From G965225705 sp965225705 (GTDB taxonomy: Bacteria; Pseudomonadota; Alphaproteobacteria; Caulobacterales; Maricaulaceae): a stretch of 64,000 nt of DNA. Under the pieces are notes generated by a model, which searched no databases, had not been told where the DNA came from, and saw only the letters and a program-made list of their open reading frames with translations. Of the stretch, positions 55,876 through 64,000 are shown piece by piece (position 1 is the first letter of the stretch; the number at the start of each line of letters is the position of its first letter). The DNA is taken from assembly GCA_965225705.1 (NCBI GenBank), contig OZ245325.1:310001-374000 (forward strand), read 5' to 3'. The position numbers and the translations under genes are program-made.

Positions 55876-57347
55876 GCCACCTCCACAAGCAGGGAAAGCT
55901 GCGGATTTTTGTTGGCATGATCATGGTCATAATCCACAAGTCGCGTTGGATACTCCCCTGTGAAGCAATGATCCGTATACTGGGGAGCGTCATCATCACG
56001 TTTTGTCTCTCCCAGAGCGTTGTAAAGACCTTCAAGGGAGAGAAAACCGAGACTGTCTGCCTCAACAAGCACACGCATCTCTTCAAGGCTATGATTGGCT
56101 GCCAGTAACTGTTCACGATCAGGCATATCAATACCATAAAAATCAGGCCAGGTTATAGGGGGGCTGGCTGAGAGTAAATGGACCTCACGCGCCCCTGCAT
56201 CACGCACCATACGCACAATCTTGCGCGATGTCGTCCCACGAACAATAGAATCATCGACCAGAACAACCCGCTTGCCTTCAATCTGGGAGCGGTTAGCCGA
56301 ATGTTTGAGACGTACCCCCATATTGCGAATTTGCTGCGTCGGCTCAATAAAGGTTCTGCCAACATAATGATTGCGGATGATCCCAAGCTCAAAGGGAAGA
56401 CCTGAAGCCTGCGCATAGCCCAAAGCAGCAGGAACCCCTGAATCAGGGACAGGCACGACAAGATCAGCCTGAAGAGGGTGTTCTCTGGCAAGCCTTTCTC
56501 CCATACGTTTGCGGACCTCATAAATGCTCTGACCGCGGACAAGGCTGTCAGGGCGGGAGAAATAGACAAATTCAAAAATACACGGCCGAAGGCGGGCATG
56601 AGGAAAAGGTTTCAAACTTCTCACGCCGGACTGGTCAATAATAACGACCTCACCGGGCTCAACATCACGTGTATACCGGGCCCCTATCATATCTAAGGCA
56701 CATGTTTCTGAGGCCAGGATCATTGCCCCATCAAGCTCCCCAAGGACAAGAGGGCGAATGCCCAGAGGATCACGGGCCCCGATAAGCTTTTTATTGGTTA
56801 ATCCCACAAAGGCATAGGCTCCCTCAACCTGTTTTAAAGCCTCCACAAAACGATCGGCAAACCGGCTGGCTTTTGAACGGGCAACAAGATGGAGCAGCAC
56901 TTCCGTGTCATTGGTTGACTGAAATAAAGCCCCTTCCTTAACAAGATCCTGACGCAGACTCCGCGCATTGGTCAGATTTCCGTTATGGGCCACGGCAAAT
57001 CCCCCGGCAGACAGATCCGCAAACAAAGGGTGTGCATTGCGTAGAATCGTCTCTCCCTGTGTAGAATAACGTACATGGCCAACAGCACTCACCCCGGGAA
57101 GGCGTGACGGAAGATCCGCCCCTGTAAAATTGTCACCCACAAGACCCAGATGACGCTCGTTATAAAAACGCCCATTCTCATAAGAGGCAATGCCACAGGC
57201 CTCCTGCCCCCTGTGCTGAAGAGCATGAAGTCCAAGGGCGGTCAGCACCGCGGCTTCCTCTGCCCCGAAAATACCGAAAACACCACATTTATCCCGTAAG
57301 CCATCCTGTGCGTCCTGCAAAAGAGGTGAGGCTTGTTCTGGTATCAT
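55872..57347 (-). CDS. purF: Amidophosphoribosyltransferase
   Basis: First committed step of purine synthesis: PRPP plus glutamine to phosphoribosylamine. 491 residues. A 20-residue propeptide precedes the nucleophile C21 (DKCGVFGIFG), as in B. subtilis-type enzymes. Glutaminase domain: LHALQHRGQEACGIASY, GHVRYSTQG, HNGNLTNA. The PRPP loop is VVLVDDSIVRGTTSRKIV. Cysteines for an iron-sulfur cluster may be present in the C-terminal part but I did not confirm them. Middle gene of cvpA-purF-SDR with 4-bp overlaps both sides. Confidence 0.96.
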   Translation of the reverse strand: MIPEQASPLLQDAQDGLRDKCGVFGIFGAEEAAVLTALGLHALQHRGQEACGIASYENGRFYNERHLGLVGDNFTGADLPSRLPGVSAVGHVRYSTQGETILRNAHPLFADLSAGGFAVAHNGNLTNARSLRQDLVKEGALFQSTNDTEVLLHLVARSKASRFADRFVEALKQVEGAYAFVGLTNKKLIGARDPLGIRPLVLGELDGAMILASETCALDMIGARYTRDVEPGEVVIIDQSGVRSLKPFPHARLRPCIFEFVYFSRPDSLVRGQSIYEVRKRMGERLAREHPLQADLVVPVPDSGVPAALGYAQASGLPFELGIIRNHYVGRTFIEPTQQIRNMGVRLKHSANRSQIEGKRVVLVDDSIVRGTTSRKIVRMVRDAGAREVHLLSASPPITWPDFYGIDMPDREQLLAANHSLEEMRVLVEADSLGFLSLEGLYNALGETKRDDDAPQYTDHCFTGEYPTRLVDYDHDHANKNPQLSLLVEVA

Positions 57348-57874
57348 GATGGAGGCTCCTTCAATATATCCAATCTCTTTTTTAAACTTTCCTGATCCGG
57401 GACAAAAGGCTTAACCAGATCAGCTGCATCCCTGATATAAGGATAGGTCACAGAACGGTCGAGAATTTCAGGGCTATGTTCAGGTGAGACCATCATATCA
57501 TACACCACAAAAGCAAGAGCAAGTGTCAGGACACCACGGCAAAAGCCAAACACCCCCCCAAGCAGGCGATCAAAGAAAAAAGGGGAGTTCCTCTTTTCGC
57601 GCCGGGAGAAAAACTTGGCCCAGCGATGAAAGAAAAAACCAGACACAGCATAAAGCAGAAGAAAAGGAACAATCAGCACAACAAGATCCGCCAGCCAACC
57701 TTTTTCTATCATCGTGCGTGCCATATCACGGAAATGACCAAAAGCCCACAGAGTACCTGCACTGGCTGTAAGAAACGTAAAAATGGACGCCAGTTCACGT
57801 GAAAAACCACGCATAAAAGCTATAAGGGTAGAAAAACCAGTCACAAAAAGAACAGCAATATCAAACCAGGTCAT
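57344..57874 (-). CDS. cvpA: CvpA family membrane protein
   Basis: 176 residues with four hydrophobic segments (about 4-24, 28-48, 64-85, 107-128). The characteristic MTWFDIAVLFVTGFSTLIAFMRGFSRE start and FFDRLLGGVFGFCRGVLTLAL segment are present. Named for colicin V production in E. coli and almost always found upstream of purF; physiological role unclear. Overlaps purF by four bases. Confidence 0.93.
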   Translation of the reverse strand: MTWFDIAVLFVTGFSTLIAFMRGFSRELASIFTFLTASAGTLWAFGHFRDMARTMIEKGWLADLVVLIVPFLLLYAVSGFFFHRWAKFFSRREKRNSPFFFDRLLGGVFGFCRGVLTLALAFVVYDMMVSPEHSPEILDRSVTYPYIRDAADLVKPFVPDQESLKKRLDILKEPPS

Positions 57875-58245
57875 ACCACATATACTCTACTGTTCAGGAA
57901 AGTATTTTCCATTATGGCATATGAAAAATGTAAAAGAAACATTCCTTTTTAAAGAATGTTTCTCTTTGTTTTGGAGGCCATGCTGAAAGCTTTCTGGGCT
58001 GAAAGCTTTCTGGTATGATAGTAAGATAAAATGTGTGGTTTTTAAACCCGGGGCTTAAGCGACAGATCTCTGTCCTGACAGAGCATACCCCGCCCCTGCG
58101 GGCATAGCACATATCACCTTCCCCCATGCCCATGTGTGACGTGTTAATATTGATGTAGTCCTTATAAACCCGGTTGATGGCGAGGAGGCAGGCCTCACCT
58201 GCCTGTAGAAGGAAGAGCTGCCCTTACCATCATCCCATAAAGGAG
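57875..58245. other. Intergenic region between mnmG and cvpA
   Basis: 371 bases downstream of mnmG and upstream of cvpA, both on the minus strand. Contains the tandem 16-bp repeat (57982-58013), a CTCTGTC/GACAGAG hairpin near 58070 and a CCCGCCCCTGCGGG stem near 58092. These may be the mnmG terminator and the cvpA promoter or leader. I found no known riboswitch motif. Confidence 0.45.
57982..58013. repeat. Tandem duplication of a 16-bp unit
   Basis: Two perfect adjacent copies of GCTGAAAGCTTTCTGG, each containing the palindrome GAAAGCTTTC. Lies upstream of cvpA, so it could be a pair of operator half-sites or just a slippage duplication. Confidence 0.8.
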
Positions 58246-60123
58246 TTATCTGCTCTTTGAGCGTATGGTGGAAGAGCGTCGCAAATGCATAAGAAGAGCC
58301 GTCAGAGCACCTGGGGTTACGCCTTCCAGACGACCTGCCTGCCCGAGTGTTGCAGGACGTCCTGCGGTCAGTTTTTCCTGAACTTCGTTAGAAAGACCAT
58401 CAACCCTGGAGAAATCTATATCTTCTGGCAGATGAACAGACTCATCTTTTTGAAAAGCAGCAATATCCGCTCTCTGACGTTCCATATAAAAACGATACCG
58501 GGCTTCTGTTTCAATCTGTTCCTGAACGTCCTGTCTCCATGTGCGAATATGGGGCCATATCTGCGCTAAATCATCAAAATCTATGCTGGCATACCCTAAA
58601 AGATCCATAAAGCTTCGACGTCCCCCATCCTGATTGACGGGCAGGCCTGCTTTTTGCGCCTCTCCTGAGGTGAGGGTTAGAGCCTCCACCTCATGTCTGG
58701 CACGCTCAAGCTCTCTTTGTTTTTGAGCGAAAACCTGCCGACGCAAAGACCCAACACAGCCCATGCTTTCCCCCCAGGGAGTCAGGCGTTGATCCGCATT
58801 ATCAGCACGCAGGAAAAGACGATATTCAGCCCGTGAGGTGAACATGCGATAAGGTTCACTGACACCATGGGTCGTCAGATCATCCAGCAAAACACCAATA
58901 TAGCTTTGTGTACGATCGGGCCAGACCGCTTCCCCGCCCCCGGCTGTCCGTGCGGCATTCAGGCCGGCTATTAAGCCCTGGGCTGCGGCCTCTTCATACC
59001 CTGTTGTCCCATTGATCTGGCCTGCAAGAAAAAGCCCCGGGCAGGTTTTAACCTCAAGGCCTGGCCATAAAGAGCGCGGATCAACATAGTCATATTCAAT
59101 GGCATAGCCATAGGTTTGAATACGGACCCGTTCCAGTCCGGGAAGTGTCTTTAAGAAAGCTTCCTGTATATTTTCTGGCAAAGATGTTGAAATCCCATTG
59201 GGATAAACAAGAGGACTGTTAAGCCCTTCAGGTTCCAGAAAGACCTGATGGCGCGACCGGTCAGGAAAACGATGTACTTTATCTTCTATAGACGGACAAT
59301 AACGGGGCCCACGACTTGTGACAGCGCCGCTATAGACAGACGATTGTTGAAGGTTATGCCCGATAAGGTGATGTGTTGCCTCCGTTGTGTGGGTTAAGGC
59401 ACAGGAGATCTGCGGAAGCGTGATAGCTTTGGTAAGAAAGGAAAAAGCCACCGGATTATCATCGGCTTTTTGTTGAGGCAGAGACTCCCAGTCAAGACTG
59501 TCCCGCCAAAGGCGCGGCGGTGTCCCCGTTTTCAAACGACCCATTTTAAGGCCAAGATCATAAAGTCTCTGAGCAAGGGCAAGGGCGGGAGGATCCCCGC
59601 GCCGCCCACCAGCATATGTTTTCTCACCAATATGGATAATACCACGTAAAAATGTCCCCGTCGTGATCACCACAGCTCCGGCATGATAAACACAGCCCTT
59701 TGAACTTTTAACCCCGGTAATACGTCCATTTTCCTGGATCAGATCCTCAATATGGTCTTCCTTAAGGGTAAGGTTGGAAACGTCTGCTAATATGTTTTGC
59801 AAAGCACTTTTATACAAACCGCGGTCGGATTGTGTGCGTGGCCCGTGAACAGCCGGGCCTTTCCGCCGGTTCAACACCCGAAACTGTATGCCAGACGCAT
59901 CAGCCACACGCCCCATCACACCATCAAGAGCGTCAATTTCGCGAACAAGATGGCCTTTGCCCACACCCCCGATAGCAGGGTTACACGACATAGCACCAAC
60001 AGTGTCTTTTTTCATGGTGATGAGAAGTGTTCTGGCACCATAACGTGCAGCCGCCGCGGCAGCTTCACACCCCGCATGTCCACCGCCAAGAACAATAACA
60101 TCCCAAAACTTCTGCATTTGCAT
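58246..60123 (-). CDS. mnmG: tRNA uridine-5-carboxymethylaminomethyl modification enzyme MnmG
   Basis: FAD enzyme that with MnmE makes cmnm5U34 in tRNAs. 625 residues. FAD-binding GGGHAGCEAAAAAARYG, the family signature MSCNPAIGGVGKGHLVREIDALDG in two parts, FRVLNRRKGPAVHGPRTQ, LKTGTPPRL, and GQINGTTGYEEAAAQGLIAG are all standard. The C-terminal domain ends LTALLMHLRR. mnmE is not adjacent and rsmG, its usual downstream partner, is at 20.7 kb. Upstream 345 bases separate it from an XRE regulator gene. Confidence 0.96.
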   Translation of the reverse strand: MQMQKFWDVIVLGGGHAGCEAAAAAARYGARTLLITMKKDTVGAMSCNPAIGGVGKGHLVREIDALDGVMGRVADASGIQFRVLNRRKGPAVHGPRTQSDRGLYKSALQNILADVSNLTLKEDHIEDLIQENGRITGVKSSKGCVYHAGAVVITTGTFLRGIIHIGEKTYAGGRRGDPPALALAQRLYDLGLKMGRLKTGTPPRLWRDSLDWESLPQQKADDNPVAFSFLTKAITLPQISCALTHTTEATHHLIGHNLQQSSVYSGAVTSRGPRYCPSIEDKVHRFPDRSRHQVFLEPEGLNSPLVYPNGISTSLPENIQEAFLKTLPGLERVRIQTYGYAIEYDYVDPRSLWPGLEVKTCPGLFLAGQINGTTGYEEAAAQGLIAGLNAARTAGGGEAVWPDRTQSYIGVLLDDLTTHGVSEPYRMFTSRAEYRLFLRADNADQRLTPWGESMGCVGSLRRQVFAQKQRELERARHEVEALTLTSGEAQKAGLPVNQDGGRRSFMDLLGYASIDFDDLAQIWPHIRTWRQDVQEQIETEARYRFYMERQRADIAAFQKDESVHLPEDIDFSRVDGLSNEVQEKLTAGRPATLGQAGRLEGVTPGALTALLMHLRRSSTIRSKSR

Positions 60124-60468
60124 ATCTAAAACCTGGAAAAGACCTTATACAGAGCTTTGACGCCCCTGCTTCTCTAGCATAAAGCAGCAGGAGAGAAGAG
60201 CAAGTTTTATCCGGACAGGCTTTGCAGAAAAGCCGGGTTATTCTCTAAAAACAGGTCCATAGCAAGTGGAAAACCTGCCCTCAGAAACAAAACGTCAAAA
60301 CCTGAAGAGGTCCTCACACATATGGCCCCGCCCATCACTCTTATATAATCGGCACCCTTTGTAACAGTGGTCCCATAAAGAAAAGAGGGGGGAGAAGCTT
60401 AAAAGCTATTTCTCTTTGTATGAAAGCCCTGATTTCAGAGCATATCGTCTGAAATATAATCTTATGGG
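60124..60468. other. Intergenic region upstream of mnmG
   Basis: 345 bases. A minus-strand frame between about 60400 and 60210 stays open for roughly 63 codons (text such as RVMGGAICVRTSSGFDV and AMDLFLENNPAFLQSLSG) but has no strong start and no family I recognise; it may be a gene remnant or chance. mnmG promoter presumably lies at the left end. Confidence 0.4.
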
Positions 60469-60702
60469 TTATTGAGAGCTCTTTTCCTTCTCCCTGTTTT
60501 CCTCTTCATAAACCAGAAGATCGCCGGGCTGACACTGAAGCTCACGGCACAGAGCTTCCAGAGTCGTAAAACGTATCGCGCGGGCTTTCCCTGTTTTTAA
60601 AACAGATAAATTCGCAAGAGTGATCCCCACACGATCTCCCAGTTCTGTCAGCGACATACGCCGCTCTAACAACATATGATCAAGCTTTACACGAATAGCC
60701 AT
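60469..60702 (-). CDS. XRE-family transcriptional regulator (small)
   Basis: 77-residue Cro/C1-type protein, almost only a helix-turn-helix: VKLDHMLLERRMSLTELGDR, VGITLANLSVLKTGKARAIR, FTTLEALCRELQCQPGDLLVYE. This YozG-like form is regularly found next to DUF2975 membrane proteins. Start at 60702 follows AAGGCGG; the frame opens further upstream inside the DUF2975 gene. Ten bases after the DUF2975 stop, so the two are co-transcribed. Targets unknown. Confidence 0.87.
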   Translation of the reverse strand: MAIRVKLDHMLLERRMSLTELGDRVGITLANLSVLKTGKARAIRFTTLEALCRELQCQPGDLLVYEEENREKEKSSQ

Positions 60703-60712
60703 GCATACCGCC

Positions 60713-61258
60713 TTATATTGTCCATTTCTGTTCCTGACGAAGTCGCGTTCCCTCCTCAAAAACTTCAGCAAGAACCATAAGGGCCAAAATGGCAATCCAG
60801 GGAGACAGGGCAAAGCTGAGACCTGTTACCTGTGCAGAAAAATACCCCTGTTGAATAGCCCAGCTAACCACAAAATGAGCCCCATAGCGTACCACCTCAA
60901 ACACCAGAATGCTGACCCAGATGCCACGCAGACGCCGTGCATTCCGAGGAATAAAAGGATCCCCCTGCCTAAGGCTTCGACAAATGCCCCGCAAATACTG
61001 TGTCACCAAAACAAGGACAAGAGAAAACCCAAGACCCACCATAAGGCCTATCAGGGTAATAAGGCTGGAAAAAACTGAAGAGGAAAAGCCAAAATACGAT
61101 TCCGAAATCTGGTTCAGGGGAACAAAACCCACAGCATGCAGGACCCAGAGAACAATGCCAAAAATTATCAGACCCGAAAAGATCCAGCCTAACAGCCAGA
61201 CAGCATATAAAAGGATCAGAAGAAAGGAGAGAAAAGGCTTCATTATTATATCTTTCAT
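60713..61258 (-). CDS. DUF2975 membrane protein
   Basis: 181 residues with four hydrophobic helices (about 9-34, 63-87, 114-134, 147-166). Between helices 2 and 3 lies a short motif region CRSLRQGDPFIPRNARRLRG, diagnostic of DUF2975. Function unknown; constantly paired with a small XRE regulator, suggesting a membrane signal-transducing module. First gene of the pair. An internal ATG at residue 6 is an alternative start. Confidence 0.88.
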   Translation of the reverse strand: MKDIIMKPFLSFLLILLYAVWLLGWIFSGLIIFGIVLWVLHAVGFVPLNQISESYFGFSSSVFSSLITLIGLMVGLGFSLVLVLVTQYLRGICRSLRQGDPFIPRNARRLRGIWVSILVFEVVRYGAHFVVSWAIQQGYFSAQVTGLSFALSPWIAILALMVLAEVFEEGTRLRQEQKWTI

Positions 61259-61572
61259 GGCTTTAGAGTAAGCTCTTTGTTATCAGCACCCCTAAGAGCA
61301 GGGATGAGCATGGTACAATATGGTGAATACTAGGTGAATAAAACACACCCATAAAAACAGGAAAAAACCATCAGGGCTGGACCAGAAGCTGCTTTCCGGG
61401 TTAGATTTATTTTCGCTCCTTCCTCAAGAGCACCAAAACTTACCTTAAAACAATAAAACTTTCCTGAAAAACAGTCAAGATCACCCACCCTGAAAAATTT
61501 TAAAGCCACAGGACTGTGATCTTTCAGTTCAGATACATCTCTTTGATCACCCTCGGTAAAAAGGCAAAAAAT
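61259..61572. other. Intergenic region between divergent DUF2975 gene and rdgB
   Basis: 314 bases, probably containing both divergent promoters. A short direct repeat TGGTGAATAC / TAGGTGAATA occurs at 61321-61340. No gene or RNA seen. Confidence 0.4.
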
Positions 61573-62169
61573 ATGACCAAAACTCTTGTTCTTGCGACAC
61601 ATAATGAGGGAAAATTAGAAGAAATACGTAGTCTTGTTACCCCTTATGCCTTCAGGCTTTTAGGGGCCAGAGATTTAAACCTTGAAGAGCCAGAGGAGAC
61701 AGGGGAAAGCTTTATTGATAATGCTCTGCTTAAAGCCCGCGCTGCGGCCAGAGCTTCGGGGTTTCCTGCTCTGGCAGATGATTCCGGTTTCTCTGTAGAG
61801 GCTCTTAACGGGCAACCGGGTATTTTCTCCGCACGCTGGGGGGGACCTGAACGTGATTTTAAAAAAGCGATGAAGCGCGTCTGGGAAGCTGTGGAAAACA
61901 GCGGACGGGCAGAACGCGGAGCACATTTTGTCTGTGCTTTAGCTCTGGTTTTACCCTCAGGGGAAGAGAAAATTGCCGAGGGCAAAGCACAGGGCCATAT
62001 AGTCTGGCCACCCCGGGGGGAGAAGGGCTTTGGCTATGACCCCATGTTCCGGCCACTCAACCATATAAAAACTTTTGGAGAGATGAGCCCGGAAGAAAAA
62101 AATCCCCTCTCCCACAGAACAAAAGCCTTTGACTCCATGAAAAGAATACTTAAAAATTTAGAGACATGA
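61573..62169 (+). CDS. rdgB: XTP/dITP diphosphatase RdgB
   Basis: Ham1/RdgB pyrophosphatase that removes non-canonical purine nucleotides from the pool. 198 residues. Substrate-binding LATHNEGKLEEIR, ETGESFIDNALLKARAAA, PALADDSGFSVEAL with the metal Asp, and GFGYDPMFRP followed by EKNPLSHRTKAF are all typical. The ATG at 61573 (MTKTLVLATHNEGK) follows AAGGC; the upstream frame to 61516 has no family text. The lipase gene follows after 98 bases. Confidence 0.96.
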   Translation: MTKTLVLATHNEGKLEEIRSLVTPYAFRLLGARDLNLEEPEETGESFIDNALLKARAAARASGFPALADDSGFSVEALNGQPGIFSARWGGPERDFKKAMKRVWEAVENSGRAERGAHFVCALALVLPSGEEKIAEGKAQGHIVWPPRGEKGFGYDPMFRPLNHIKTFGEMSPEEKNPLSHRTKAFDSMKRILKNLET

Positions 62170-62267
62170 GGGCAAAAATTTTGTAGAATACTCCGGCACA
62201 GACATGATCCGGGGTTTGTTATGTCTCTTCTTTCCCGGGTTTTTAGCATGTTGTGTAAGGAGATCAG

Positions 62268-63050
62268 GTGGGAGGAAAATTTCTGCCCTTTTTCTTCATC
62301 CTGTTTTGCATAGGGGAGGTGAAAGGGGTGGTCCCTGCAGACACATTTATGAAAACCCCAAAAGCTGATTATGTCGTTTTGCTCCATGGCATTGCCCGAA
62401 CGGGGGCATCCATGAAAAAGCTGGACGTGTTTTTGGGGAAGGCAGGTTATGAAGTTCTCAACATCACCTATCCCTCAACAAACTATGATCTTGAGACCCT
62501 TGCCTCCCTTGTCCATGACCAGATCAGCGCCAGAATAAAAGATGAGACAAGAGCGATCCATTTTATCACCCACTCCATGGGGGGTCTGGTGGTCAGACGG
62601 CTTCTTTATCGCTATCGCCCTCCTTCTGTGGGGCGTGTTGTGATGCTGGCCCCACCCAGTCAGGGCAGTGAGGTGGCTGATTTTCTGAAAACTTATCTGA
62701 ACGGTCCTTATCAGTTCCTGTATGGGCCCGCCGGGCAGGAACTTGGAACGGAAGGGCAAAAAGGCTTCCCCGTTGAGTATGAGCTGGGCATTATCGCAGG
62801 GGATCGATCTCTGGATCCTTTTGGATCTCTTCTCATCCCGGGGAAAGATGATGGCAGGGTCTCCGTCACACATACGAAAACAGAAGGGATGCAGGATCAT
62901 ATCACGATACATGCCACCCACACCTTTATCATGAACAACAAAGAAGCTATGGCGCAAGCTCTCTTTTTTCTACAACATGGGACCTTCAGGTACCCCCCGC
63001 AGCCGGAAGGTAAAGAACCCCTTCCATATACACCTTCGCAGGGACATTGA
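62268..63050 (+). CDS. Exported lipase/alpha-beta hydrolase
   Basis: 260 residues from a GTG start with a good AAGGAG six bases ahead. A signal peptide is likely (FLPFFFILFCIGEVKG). The alpha/beta hydrolase triad reads S103 in FITHSMGGLVVRR, D194 or D195 in GKDDGRVSV, and H218 in IHATHTFIM. The oxyanion segment is VVLLHGIARTGASM. It resembles triacylglycerol lipase/PGAP1-like serine hydrolases of proteobacteria. Its last 65 bases overlap the 3' end of convergent phzF. Confidence 0.85.
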   Translation: MGGKFLPFFFILFCIGEVKGVVPADTFMKTPKADYVVLLHGIARTGASMKKLDVFLGKAGYEVLNITYPSTNYDLETLASLVHDQISARIKDETRAIHFITHSMGGLVVRRLLYRYRPPSVGRVVMLAPPSQGSEVADFLKTYLNGPYQFLYGPAGQELGTEGQKGFPVEYELGIIAGDRSLDPFGSLLIPGKDDGRVSVTHTKTEGMQDHITIHATHTFIMNNKEAMAQALFFLQHGTFRYPPQPEGKEPLPYTPSQGH

Positions 63051-63846
63051 TGAGCGTGACATGGGTTTCATCGAGCTGGCAGGTGACGGGACCACCGCGT
63101 GCGCTGGCCTGAAAGCCTGTGACCTGACCATCTGCTAGCCCCAGCTTTTCGGCCCAGTATGGGACAAGATCTGTAAACGCTGAGCCTGTCACGGGATCCT
63201 CTTCAATCCCTTTGGCAGGGTAAAAGAAGCGATGAACAAAGTGAGCCGCCCTGTCAGCAGGATCTCCCGCGGCTGTTATCAGCAGCATGCTGTCACATCC
63301 CCCAGCCCCTTTGACATGGCGTGCGGCTTCAGCCCCTTCAGAAGAAGAAAGACGACGCACATGCTGAGCCTTTTCTAAAACAACGACAGGTTTATTCCCC
63401 AAAAAAGCGTCTGTGATGGGGGCCCGTAAAACTGTCTCCAGATCCTGTGGTGGTGTCCATGGTGCACGGGGGCTTTTAGGGCACGGCAGGCGGACAGAAA
63501 ACCGGCCCTCAGAACCGCGTGACACCTCCAGCGGACCAGAACGGGTGTCAAAGACCACGCTTTGTAAATCAGGACGCAGAGACTGCAGAACAAAAGCGCC
63601 CGAGGCCAGCGTGGCATGACCACAAAGCTGAACCTCGGCCACAGGTGTAAACCAGCGCAGGGAAAAACGGGCAGGATCTCCTGCCTCAGGGACAAAAAAA
63701 GCGGTCTCAGACAGATTGTTTTCCTGAGCAATCGCCTGCATCATCTCATCAGGCAGCCAGGCCTCAAGCGGTACAACCGCCGCAGGGTTACCCCGGAACA
63801 CCTGATCTGAAAAAGCGTCTATCTGGATAATATTCAGGGGTTTCAT
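62986..63846 (-). CDS. PhzF-family isomerase-like protein
   Basis: 286 residues of the PhzF/diaminopimelate-epimerase fold. N-terminal IDAFSDQVFRGNPAAVVPL, catalytic Glu at E47 in NNLSETAFFVPE, LRWFTPVAEVQLCGHATLASG and the second half FFYPAKGIEEDPVTGSAFTDLVPYW. PhzF itself acts in phenazine synthesis, but most chromosomal relatives have no known substrate and there is no phenazine cluster here. Its ATG overlaps the thiD stop (ATGA). The 3' end overlaps the convergent lipase gene. Confidence 0.9.
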   Translation of the reverse strand: MKPLNIIQIDAFSDQVFRGNPAAVVPLEAWLPDEMMQAIAQENNLSETAFFVPEAGDPARFSLRWFTPVAEVQLCGHATLASGAFVLQSLRPDLQSVVFDTRSGPLEVSRGSEGRFSVRLPCPKSPRAPWTPPQDLETVLRAPITDAFLGNKPVVVLEKAQHVRRLSSSEGAEAARHVKGAGGCDSMLLITAAGDPADRAAHFVHRFFYPAKGIEEDPVTGSAFTDLVPYWAEKLGLADGQVTGFQASARGGPVTCQLDETHVTLINVPAKVYMEGVLYLPAAGGT

Positions 63847-64000
63847 GATACAAGATCCTTGTTATCTGTTAAAACTGGCCAGGCATGGTTAAGGGGGCCA
63901 TGCCCCCCGCCGAACCCCGGGGCCTGCCGGATGGCTTCCTGTACATAATAATGCGCCCGCGCCACAGCTTTTGGAAGACTGAGGCCCTGAGCAAGCCCCA
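63843..64000 (-). CDS. thiD: Hydroxymethylpyrimidine/phosphomethylpyrimidine kinase, C-terminal end (5' part outside window)
   Basis: Only about 51 codons and the stop lie in the window. The text GLAQGLSLPKAVARAHYYVQ, then EAIRQAPGFGGGHGPLNH matches the end of ThiD, which phosphorylates HMP and HMP-P in thiamine synthesis. The stop TGA shares bases with the phzF ATG, so the two are probably translationally coupled. Short, but the GHGPLNH end is distinctive. Confidence 0.8.
   Translation of the reverse strand, partial: GLAQGLSLPKAVARAHYYVQEAIRQAPGFGGGHGPLNHAWPVLTDNKDLVS

Noticed and set aside
57875..58245. Known riboswitch or 6S-type RNA upstream of cvpA-purF
   Set aside because: Hairpins are present, but I could not match conserved riboswitch or 6S motifs.
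1..64000. CRISPR array, insertion sequence or rRNA operon
   Set aside because: No regularly spaced repeats, no transposase-like ORF and no rRNA text were seen anywhere in the window.

Overview
The window is chromosomal DNA from an alphaproteobacterium. The gene neighbourhoods are typical of that class: lipA-ratA next to a cinA-type amidase; secB opposite a Tim44-like gene, mltA and an Smr gene; rsmG-parA-parB; hemE-hemJ beside a likely replication origin; thrS after yidD; cvpA-purF-SDR. Base composition is moderate rather than GC-rich, and coding density is high with many 4-bp overlaps. I cannot place it to family from this window alone; a Rhodospirillales or Acetobacteraceae-like lineage is a guess.

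Layout. 0-10.5 kb: end of holA, cinA-type amidase, ratA, lipA, secB, Tim44-like gene, mltA, Smr, murJ, ychF, a periplasmic metallo-beta-lactamase-fold protein. 11-19.5 kb: a very large alpha-2-macroglobulin gene with an intact thioester motif, paired with pbpC. 20-26 kb: nuclease, rsmG, parAB, pcrA/uvrD, cspA. 26.7-30 kb: aspartate aminotransferase and an OmpR/EnvZ-like pair. 30.1-30.5 kb: AT-rich gap with DnaA boxes (probable oriC). 30.5-42.5 kb: a run of plus-strand genes (hemE, hemJ, xerD-like, mscS-like, yidD, thrS, FAH family, DUF3126, orphan histidine kinase, clcA). 42.6-45 kb: a rearranged spot where a 3'-truncated cydA runs into the tail of an outer-membrane barrel gene. 45-53.5 kb: DUF922 metalloprotease-like protein, LPS-type glycosyltransferase, thioredoxin-fold protein, a frameshifted FxLYD-like gene, nadC, NatAB-type ABC exporter, galU. 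53.5-53.9 kb: a tRNA-Thr(GGU) gene interrupted by a 280-nt group I intron. 54-64 kb: deacetylase, SDR, purF, cvpA, mnmG, XRE/DUF2975 pair, rdgB, lipase, PhzF, thiD.

The genes fit an origin-proximal region. Six perfect parS palindromes lie between 9.3 and 23.2 kb, all on one side of the putative oriC, around parAB. Sampled plus-strand genes shift from C-rich to G-rich across about 30 kb, as expected at an origin. Envelope functions dominate the rest: alpha-2-macroglobulin with PbpC, MltA, MurJ, LPS glycosyltransferase, GalU, deacetylase.

The most interesting item is the split tRNA-Thr(GGU). Its intron folds by eye into the group IC3 core known from the Azoarcus tRNA-Ile intron, with compensatory changes in P4 and P7, and with a three-base internal guide sequence that matches this tRNA's own anticodon. 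Next in interest are the oriC/parS layout, the cydA fusion junction, and the homopolymer frameshift at 48.25 kb. All assignments come from reading the sequence; no database search or folding program was run.
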